Assembly: GCF_900156165.1 (NCBI RefSeq)
Contig: NZ_FTMY01000016.1
Coordinates: 79,063 to 143,062 of the forward strand
Source of the DNA: Pseudacidovorax sp. RU35E
GTDB taxonomy: Bacteria; Pseudomonadota; Gammaproteobacteria; Burkholderiales; Burkholderiaceae_C
Reading direction: 5' to 3'
Length of the DNA: 64,000 nt
The notes under the pieces are model-generated. The model saw only the letters and a list, made by a program, of their open reading frames with translations. It did not search any database and had not been told where the DNA came from. Below, piece after piece: positions 57,606-64,000 of the stretch. How positions within the stretch are numbered: the first letter of the stretch is position 1; each line of letters starts with the position of its first letter. The translations under genes were made by a program, and so were the position numbers.

Positions 57606-60600
57606 ATGACACAGGGTTCCATCCGCATCCGCGGCGCTCGCCAGCACAACCTCCGCAACATCGATCTGGACATCCGCACGGGTGAGATGACGGTGGTCAC
57701 CGGGCCCAGCGGCTCGGGCAAGTCCAGCCTGGTGTTCGACACCCTGTATGCCGAGGGCCAGCGCCGCTATGTGGAGACCTTCTCGGCCTACGCCCGCCAG
57801 TTCCTGGACCGCATGGACAAGCCGGCGGTGGACAAGGTGGAAGGCGTGCCGCCCGCCATCGCCATCGACCAGACCAACCCGGTGCGCAGCTCGCGCTCCA
57901 CGGTCGGCACGATGACCGAGCTGAACGACCACCTGAAGATGCTCTTCGCGCGGGCGGGCCGGCTGTTCGACCGCGAAACGGCGCTGCCGGTGCGCCATGA
58001 CACGCCCGATTCCATCTATGCCGAGCTGCAGGCGCGTGCCGCTGCGGCGGGCGACCCGCGCGTGGTGGTCACCTTCCCGGTCGAACTACCGGGCGGCACC
58101 AGCGAGGCCGAGGTGGAACAGTGGCTGTCGGCCAGCGGCTTCACCCGCGTGCATGCCCAGCGCGAGGTGGCCACGCCCACCGGCCCGCGCAAGGTGCTGG
58201 ACGTGGTGGCCGACCGCTTCCGCATCGCAGGCGCCGAGCGCGCACGGGTGATCGAGGCGCTGGAGGTGGCGCTCAAGCGTGGCACCGGCCGCGTGATGGT
58301 GCATGCGCTGCCGGCGGAAGAGGGCGGCGAGGCCGAGACCTGGAAGTTCTCCACCGGCCTGCACTGCCCGGAGAGCGACATCCGCTACGCGGACCCGATC
58401 CCGTCGATGTTCAGCTTCAACTCGGCCGTGGGCGCCTGCGAGACCTGCCGCGGCTTCGGCCGCGTCATCGGCGTCGACTTCAACCTAGTCATTCCCAACG
58501 ACAAGCTCACGCTGCGCGCGGGCGCCATCAAGCCGATCCAGACGCCCGCCTGGCAGGAAGCGCAGGACGACCTGATGCGCCACGCCGAAGCGGCCGGCAT
58601 TCCGCGCGACACGCCCTGGAACAAGCTCACGCCCGAGCAGAAGCACTGGGTGATCGAAGGCACGCCCAACTTCAAGGAAGGCAACTGGAACAAGCAGTGG
58701 TACGGCATCCGGCGCTTCTTCGGCTACCTGGAGAGCAAGGCGTACAAGATGCACATCCGGGTGCTGTTGTCCAAGTACCGCAGCTACACGCCCTGTCCGG
58801 CCTGCGGCGGCGCGCGGCTCAAGCTCGAAAGCCTTCTGTGGCGCGTGGGCGGCAAGGACGATGCGGACGCCGCGCTCGCACCCGCCAAGCGCTTCATGCC
58901 CGTCGGCGTGAAGTGGTCGCGCGAGCAGCTGGAGGCGCTGCCCGGCCTGTGCCTGCACGACCTGATGCTGATGCCCATCGAGCGGCTGCGGCAGTTTTTC
59001 GACCGGCTGGCGCTGCCCACGGGTGGCGTGGTCGAGGGCGAGGCCCAGGCCCTCAAGCTGCTGCATGAGGAGATCACCACCCGCCTGCGCTACCTGCACG
59101 ACGTTGGAATCGGCTACCTCACGCTCGACCGGCAGAGCCGCACGCTCTCCGGCGGCGAGGTGCAGCGCATCAACCTGACCACCGCGCTGGGCACCTCGCT
59201 GGTCAACACCTTGTTCGTGCTGGACGAGCCCAGCATCGGCCTGCACCCGCGCGACATGGACCGCATCACCCAGGCCATGCAGCGCCTGCGCGACGCCGGC
59301 AACACGCTGGTGGTGGTGGAGCACGACCCGGCCGTGATGATCGCGGCCGACCGTGTGATCGACATGGGCCCGGGCCCCGGCGCGCGCGGCGGGCAGATCG
59401 TGTTCGACGGCACCGTCGACGAGCTGCGCGGGGCCGACACGCTCACCGGCGAATACATGGGGGGGCGCAAGCACATCGGCATGGGCTTCAAGCGCCTCGT
59501 CTCCGAAAACACGCCGCGGCTCATCCTGGAAGGCGCGCGCGAGCACAACCTGCAGGACGTGACGGTGGACATCCCGCTGCAGCGGCTGGTGGCCATCACC
59601 GGCGTCAGCGGTTCGGGCAAGTCCACGCTGATCCAGGACGTCCTGGCGCCGGCGCTGATGCGCCACTTCGGCAAGCCCACCGAGACGGCCGGCGCACACG
59701 ACCGATTGCTGGGCGCGGACCACCTGTCGGATGTGGTCTTCGTCGACCAGTCCCCCATCGGCAAGACGGCGCGCTCCAACCCGGCAAGCTATGTGGGTGC
59801 GTGGGACGCCGTGCGCGAGATCTTCGCCACCGCGCCGCTGGCCCGGCAGCGCGGCTACACGGCGGCCAAGTTCAGCTTCAACTCCGGCGACGGCCGCTGC
59901 CCGACCTGCGGCGGCTCGGGCTTCGAGCATGTGGAGATGCAGTTCCTGTCGGACGTGTACCTGCGCTGCCCTGACTGCGATGGCAAGCGCTACCGGCCGG
60001 AGATCCTGGAGGTCACCATCGAGCGCCCAAGGACCGTTCGGGCCGAGCACGCCCCCACCCACAGGGCCGAGCACGCCCGCACCGATCAGGCCCAGCCCGC
60101 CCCCGCCGTTCGGGCCCAGCACACCCACACCGTTCAGGCTGAGCCTGTCGAAGCCGGGTCAACCCGCTCGACCTCGCAGCCCACCCAGGACGCACCGCGC
60201 GCAGGCCGCATGGGCATGGGCGTCTACAACGTCGCCGACGTCCTCGACCTCACCGTGGCGGAAGCCCTGGCCGTGTTCGCCAACGACCGCGAGGTGCAGC
60301 GCGTGCTGCAGCCCATCGTGGACGTGGGTCTGGACTATGTGAAGCTGGGTCAGCCCGTGCCTACGCTGTCGGGCGGTGAGGCCCAGCGCCTCAAGCTCGC
60401 GGGCTTCCTGGCCGAGGCGGCCGGTGGCGGCAGCAAGTCGCGCCAGCCGCTGGCGAAGAAAGGCACGCTCTTCCTCTTCGATGAGCCGACCACGGGCCTG
60501 CATTTCGATGACATCGCCCGCCTGATGCGCGCCCTGCGCAAGCTGCTGGACGCCGGCCATTCGCTGGTGGTGATCGAGCACAACCTGGACGTGATCCGCG

Positions 60601-63521
60601 CCAGCGACTGGGTGATCGACCTGGGCCCTGAAGGCGGCGATGGCGGGGGACGCGTCGTGGCCCAGGGCACGCCCGAGCAGGTGCGCGAGATGTCGGGTAC
60701 GCACACCGGCATGGCCCTCGCCGCCTACGAGACGGCGCTCGGGCCCGCTGCGCGCGTCGCGCGGGAATCGGCCGCGCGCTATCGCCCGGTGCCCGCGCCG
60801 GGCCGGGACGTCATCGAGATCGTCAATGCGCGCGAGCACAACCTCAAGAACCTGAGCGTGGACATCCCGCGCGGCAAGTTCAGCGTGGTGACGGGCGTGA
60901 GCGGCTCGGGCAAATCGACGCTGGCCTTCGACATCCTGTTCAACGAAGGGCAGCGGCGCTACCTGGAGTCGCTCAACGCCTATGCCCGCAGCATCGTGCA
61001 GCCGGCCGGCCGGCCGGAGGTGGACGCGGTGTATGGCATTCCGCCCACGGTGGCCATCGAGCAGCGGCTGTCGCGCGGCGGCCGCAAGAGCACGGTGGGC
61101 ACCACGACCGAGGTCTGGCACTTCCTGCGGCTGCTGTACGTCAAGCTGGGCGTGCAGCACTGCATTCGCGACGGCGCGGCCGTGCAGCCGCAGACGCCGG
61201 ACAGCATCGTGGCCCAGGTCATGCGGCAGTTCCGCGGCCAGCACGTCGGCCTGCTGGCGCCGCTGGTGACGAACCGCAAGGGCGTCTACACCGAGCTGGC
61301 GGACTGGGCGCGCCCGCGCGGCTACACGCACCTGCGGGTGGATGGCCAGTTCCTGCCGACCACCGGCTTTCCGCGGCTGGACCGCTTCAAGGAACACAGC
61401 ATCGAGCTGCCCGTGGCCAGCGTGGACGTCCTGCCCGCGGAAGAGTCGCTGCTGCGCCAGGCCGTGACCTCGGCGCTGGAGCATGGCAAGGGCGTGGTGC
61501 ATGTGCTGTCCGACATCGGCGCGCTGCGCGCTGCGATGGAGGCGGGGCAGTCCACCGCCGGCATCGGCCATGCGCATGTGTTCTCCACGCTGCGAGCCTG
61601 CCCCGTGTGCGCGACCTCGTATGCGGAGCTCGACCCGCGGCTGTTCAGCTACAACAGCAAGCACGGCTGGTGCCCCGACTGCGTGGGCACAGGCGTCAAG
61701 CTCACGCGCGAGCAGCGCAAGGTCTTCGACGACTCGGTGCTGGCTGACGACCAGCGCGGTCGCGAGCAGACCTTCGCCGAGCCCGAGGCGGAGGATGTGG
61801 GCGACGCCGTCTGCCCCACCTGCGAAGGCACGCGGCTCAATGCCACGGCACGGGCGGTCAAGTTCGCGGGCGTCGGCATCGCCGAGATCGCCCGCCTGTC
61901 GGTCACGGATGTGCGGCGGTGGGTCGAATCGTTGGCGCTGGAAGGCCGGCAGGCCGACATCGCGCGCGACCTGATCCCCGAGATCGGCAGCCGGCTCGAA
62001 TTCCTGGAGGAAGTCGGCCTGGGCTACCTGACGCTGGACCGTGGTGCGCCCACGCTCAGCGGCGGCGAGGCACAGCGCATCCGCCTGGCCGCGCAGTTGG
62101 GCAGCAACCTGCAGGGCGTGTGCTACGTGCTGGACGAGCCGACCATCGGCCTGCATGCGCGGGACAACCAGATCCTGCTCGACGCCCTGCACAAGCTTGG
62201 GGACAAAGGCAACACGCTGGTGGTGGTCGAGCACGACGAGGACACGATCCGTCGCGCCGACCATGTGATCGACATCGGTCCCAGCGCGGGCAAGCGCGGC
62301 GGCCGCCTGGTCGCGCAGGGCACCGTGGACGAAGTCCAGCGGTCCGAGGAATCGCTGACCGGTCGTTATCTGCGCGATGCGATCCGCCATCCGCTGCATG
62401 CGCGTCGTCTGGTGTCGGAGACTGCAGAAGAGGGCGAGGGCGCCGTGTCCTGGCTCGCCGTGGCCGGCGCAAACCTGCACAACCTGCAGTCGGTCGACGT
62501 GAGCATTCCACTCAACCGCCTGGTGGTGGTCACTGGCGTCAGCGGCTCGGGCAAGTCCACGCTGGCGCGCGACGTGCTGCTGGCCAATGTGCAGGCCATC
62601 GTGCAGCAGCGCATGACCAAGGCCGGTCGCGACGCCGATGCGGCCGGCAAGCGTCCGCGGTGGGTCGGTTGCACCGGCGTGGCGGGTTACGAGGAGATCG
62701 ACCGCGTGCTTGAGGTGGACCAGACGCCCATCGGCAAGACGCCGCGCAGCTGCCCTGCCACCTACATCGGCTTCTGGGACACGATCCGCAAGCTCTTCGC
62801 GGACACCCTGGAAGCCAAGGCGCGCGGTTACGGCCCCGGCCGCTTCAGCTTCAACACCGGCGAAGGCCGCTGCCCGGGCTGCGAAGGCGCGGGCGTGCGC
62901 ACCATCGAGATGAGCTTTCTGCCCGACGTGAAGGTTCCCTGCGAGGTCTGCCACGGTGCGCGCTTCAATCCGGAGACGCTGGCTGTGACCTGGCGCGGCA
63001 AGAGCATCGGCGACGTGCTGCAGATGGAGGTGGACGAGGCGGTCGCGTTCTTCGCCAGCATGCCGAACATCAGCCATCCGCTCCAGCTGCTCAAGGATGT
63101 GGGTCTGGGTTACCTGACGCTGGGCCAGCCGTCACCGACCTTGTCCGGCGGCGAGGCGCAGCGGATCAAGTTGGTCACCGAGCTGAGCAAGGTGCGCGAC
63201 GACGTCACGCGGCGCGGCAACAAGGCACCTCATACCTTGTATGTGCTGGACGAGCCCACGGTCGGCTTGCACATGGCGGACGTGGAGAAGCTGATCCACG
63301 TCCTGCATCGCTTGGTCAACGCCAACCACAGCGTGGTCGTCATCGAGCACGACCTGGATCTCATTGCAGAGGCCGATTGGATCGTGGACCTGGGGCCGGA
63401 AGGTGGATCGGGCGGCGGACGGGTGGTGGCGTCGGCGCCCCCCGAGGATGTCGTTTCTCAAGGCACCCACACGGGCGTCGCACTTCGTCCAGTACTGGAG
63501 CGCGGGGTCGCTCGGGCGTGA
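57606..63521 (+). CDS. uvrA: double-length excinuclease ABC subunit UvrA with REP-derived insertion
   Basis: 1971 residues, twice the normal UvrA length. There are four ABC ATPase modules: Walker A at 33-40 (GPSGSGKS), 666-673, 1097 and 1644 (GVSGSGKS), and four LSGGE signatures. Zinc-finger regions are retained (CPTCGGSGFEHVEM..., CPDCVGTG, CPGCEGAGVRTIEM...). Two UvrA-like halves are joined at about residue 1050. Residues 811-850 are an 8-residue repeat (RAEHAPTH, RAEHARTD, QAQPAPAV, RAQHTHTV, QAEPVEAG) followed by a Ser/Thr-rich linker, absent in the family: an in-frame insertion. UvrA recognises DNA damage in nucleotide excision repair; in this double form one polypeptide may act as a fused dimer. 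Confidence 0.92.
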   Translation: MTQGSIRIRGARQHNLRNIDLDIRTGEMTVVTGPSGSGKSSLVFDTLYAEGQRRYVETFSAYARQFLDRMDKPAVDKVEGVPPAIAIDQTNPVRSSRSTVGTMTELNDHLKMLFARAGRLFDRETALPVRHDTPDSIYAELQARAAAAGDPRVVVTFPVELPGGTSEAEVEQWLSASGFTRVHAQREVATPTGPRKVLDVVADRFRIAGAERARVIEALEVALKRGTGRVMVHALPAEEGGEAETWKFSTGLHCPESDIRYADPIPSMFSFNSAVGACETCRGFGRVIGVDFNLVIPNDKLTLRAGAIKPIQTPAWQEAQDDLMRHAEAAGIPRDTPWNKLTPEQKHWVIEGTPNFKEGNWNKQWYGIRRFFGYLESKAYKMHIRVLLSKYRSYTPCPACGGARLKLESLLWRVGGKDDADAALAPAKRFMPVGVKWSREQLEALPGLCLHDLMLMPIERLRQFFDRLALPTGGVVEGEAQALKLLHEEITTRLRYLHDVGIGYLTLDRQSRTLSGGEVQRINLTTALGTSLVNTLFVLDEPSIGLHPRDMDRITQAMQRLRDAGNTLVVVEHDPAVMIAADRVIDMGPGPGARGGQIVFDGTVDELRGADTLTGEYMGGRKHIGMGFKRLVSENTPRLILEGAREHNLQDVTVDIPLQRLVAITGVSGSGKSTLIQDVLAPALMRHFGKPTETAGAHDRLLGADHLSDVVFVDQSPIGKTARSNPASYVGAWDAVREIFATAPLARQRGYTAAKFSFNSGDGRCPTCGGSGFEHVEMQFLSDVYLRCPDCDGKRYRPEILEVTIERPRTVRAEHAPTHRAEHARTDQAQPAPAVRAQHTHTVQAEPVEAGSTRSTSQPTQDAPRAGRMGMGVYNVADVLDLTVAEALAVFANDREVQRVLQPIVDVGLDYVKLGQPVPTLSGGEAQRLKLAGFLAEAAGGGSKSRQPLAKKGTLFLFDEPTTGLHFDDIARLMRALRKLLDAGHSLVVIEHNLDVIRASDWVIDLGPEGGDGGGRVVAQGTPEQVREMSGTHTGMALAAYETALGPAARVARESAARYRPVPAPGRDVIEIVNAREHNLKNLSVDIPRGKFSVVTGVSGSGKSTLAFDILFNEGQRRYLESLNAYARSIVQPAGRPEVDAVYGIPPTVAIEQRLSRGGRKSTVGTTTEVWHFLRLLYVKLGVQHCIRDGAAVQPQTPDSIVAQVMRQFRGQHVGLLAPLVTNRKGVYTELADWARPRGYTHLRVDGQFLPTTGFPRLDRFKEHSIELPVASVDVLPAEESLLRQAVTSALEHGKGVVHVLSDIGALRAAMEAGQSTAGIGHAHVFSTLRACPVCATSYAELDPRLFSYNSKHGWCPDCVGTGVKLTREQRKVFDDSVLADDQRGREQTFAEPEAEDVGDAVCPTCEGTRLNATARAVKFAGVGIAEIARLSVTDVRRWVESLALEGRQADIARDLIPEIGSRLEFLEEVGLGYLTLDRGAPTLSGGEAQRIRLAAQLGSNLQGVCYVLDEPTIGLHARDNQILLDALHKLGDKGNTLVVVEHDEDTIRRADHVIDIGPSAGKRGGRLVAQGTVDEVQRSEESLTGRYLRDAIRHPLHARRLVSETAEEGEGAVSWLAVAGANLHNLQSVDVSIPLNRLVVVTGVSGSGKSTLARDVLLANVQAIVQQRMTKAGRDADAAGKRPRWVGCTGVAGYEEIDRVLEVDQTPIGKTPRSCPATYIGFWDTIRKLFADTLEAKARGYGPGRFSFNTGEGRCPGCEGAGVRTIEMSFLPDVKVPCEVCHGARFNPETLAVTWRGKSIGDVLQMEVDEAVAFFASMPNISHPLQLLKDVGLGYLTLGQPSPTLSGGEAQRIKLVTELSKVRDDVTRRGNKAPHTLYVLDEPTVGLHMADVEKLIHVLHRLVNANHSVVVIEHDLDLIAEADWIVDLGPEGGSGGGRVVASAPPEDVVSQGTHTGVALRPVLERGVARA
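60036..60155. repeat. 24-bp tandem repeat (five units) inside uvrA
   Basis: Five 24-base units from 60036 to 60155, each beginning with a variant of GTTCGGGCC-AGCAC. The last unit (gttcaggctgagcctgtcgaagcc) is the same word as the palindrome in liuB, so the array is probably an expanded REP half-element. Confidence 0.8.
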
Positions 63522-63854
63522 CCTGGCTGCGAGCGCGGCGGCCAGGGCGTGCGGGTGACAGGCGAGTCGCTCTGCCCTGGCTGCGGTGCCGCACGGAAGA
63601 CCCGAAAGAGGTACGTCTGGTGCCGACCCCTGCGGTTGTGCATCCACTTCTATAAGTGGCGTATCTCGACAGGCGCGATGGCGGAAGTGCTCCTGGGTCA
63701 TCGAACGGCCGTGGACGATGGCATTCCCGGGAAATTCCCTGCGTCGTCGGCCGTCAGTTCAGTTTGCGTTCCCCTTGGCTGTCCGCCCCGGTGGGCCTAA
63801 TCACCCCGGCTGCGGGCATGTCCTCGACGTTTGAAAATTCTTGTAGGGAGACTC
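63522..63854. other. gene-poor gap after uvrA
   Basis: About 330 bases with no convincing gene. Short open frames (for example 63549-63800) have no family features and run in several frames. No strong terminator is visible after uvrA. Confidence 0.5.
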
Positions 63855-63884
63855 TTGCAGCACTATCGAAAACCCTCGTATACT
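63855..63884 (+). promoter_or_regulatory. strong sigma70-type promoter with GC-rich discriminator
   Basis: TTGCAG (63855-63860), an 18-base spacer and TATACT (63879-63884), followed by ggcgggctcgctgac. A consensus-like -10 with a GC-rich discriminator is typical of rRNA and tRNA promoters under stringent control. The sequence after it is leader-like with short inverted repeats (aagaag / cttctt at 63970-63985) and no gene before the window ends, so a stable RNA operon may begin beyond the edge. Confidence 0.5.
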
Positions 63885-64000
63885 GGCGGGCTCGCTGACT
63901 GATTTGCAGCTTTTTTGCTGAGTTTGGTTGGTGGGTGGCTTGAGAGAGTGGCAGCGGCTTCTGATGAAAAAGAAGTTGCCTTCTTAAAAAGAAGCGTGTC

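Noticed and set aside
60159..63077. 972-codon minus-strand open frame inside uvrA
   Set aside because: Shadow of uvrA codon bias; no domain motifs.
63549..63800. 83-codon frame after uvrA with a CPGC start
   Set aside because: Competing frames are open over the same bases, no ribosome site, and no conserved pattern beyond one Cys pair.

Overview
The window is a very GC-rich chromosomal segment, most plausibly from a betaproteobacterium of the Burkholderiales, Comamonadaceae-like (Variovorax/Acidovorax/Xenophilus type). The reasons are the two Bug-type tripartite tricarboxylate receptors, a double-length UvrA, a liu (leucine/isovalerate) gene cluster, a type VI secretion VgrG island and a chromosomal integron. 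The species assignment is inference from gene content; no rRNA gene is inside the window.

Layout. 1-2833: end of a Bug-type solute receptor, then a CoA-transferase and a citryl-CoA lyase-like gene, which look like carboxylate uptake, activation and cleavage. 2931-6026: HAD phosphatase, a Cys-cluster protein, a membrane-anchored unknown and a PrsW-type membrane protease. 6213-12161: tctB-tctA, a MarR regulator, a ThDP-dependent enzyme with a second Bug receptor, and a decayed divergent LysR regulator. 12162-20202 (minus strand): a T6SS effector island, in order of transcription vgrG, DUF4123 adaptor, three DUF3304 lipoprotein (Tli1-like immunity) genes interleaved with two stubs of a Tle1 phospholipase, one intact Tle1, a small unknown gene and a PAAR tip protein. 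The stub/immunity units repeat with an exact 780-bp period. 20424-22509: TPP riboswitch and thiC. 22621-25818: small unknown, DUF3047 protein, DedA-rhodanese fusion and an rRNA methyltransferase-like protein. 25824-42278: isovaleryl-CoA/leucine degradation genes (liuA, an acyl-CoA ligase, liuB, liuC, liuD, liuE) mixed with an antiporter, a vapBC module, a hydrolase, ghrA and small genes. 42543-44600: an MHS-family transporter, a 43-codon membrane protein and a clear intrinsic terminator.

44632-50607 is the most unusual stretch: a chromosomal integron relic. It has a 3'-truncated intI on the minus strand, an attI-like core site, and at least five or six gene cassettes all pointing away from it. 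The seven bases that open each cassette are the (near) reverse complement of the inverse core at its own end. Cassette contents are unlike the host in base composition: a protein with a nucleoside-deoxyribosyltransferase/TIR-like domain, a frameshifted small gene, a region disrupted by a decayed IS110/IS1111-type transposase, a coiled-coil TIR-domain protein, a two-membrane-segment protein and a 364-residue zinc-ribbon protein. The TIR and deoxyribosyltransferase-like cassettes suggest an anti-phage or stress-response cargo; that is inference.

50658-57347 (minus strand): a GntR-led operon of acid-sugar enzymes (IlvD/Edd dehydratase, LtnD-like and DenD-like dehydrogenases, OtnI/Hyi-like isomerase, NIPSNAP, D-2-hydroxyacid dehydrogenase). 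57606-63521: a double UvrA of 1971 residues. Both liuB and uvrA carry in-frame insertions related to the same REP-like palindrome. The right edge (63855 onward) has a strong promoter with a GC-rich discriminator that may lead into a stable RNA operon beyond the window.
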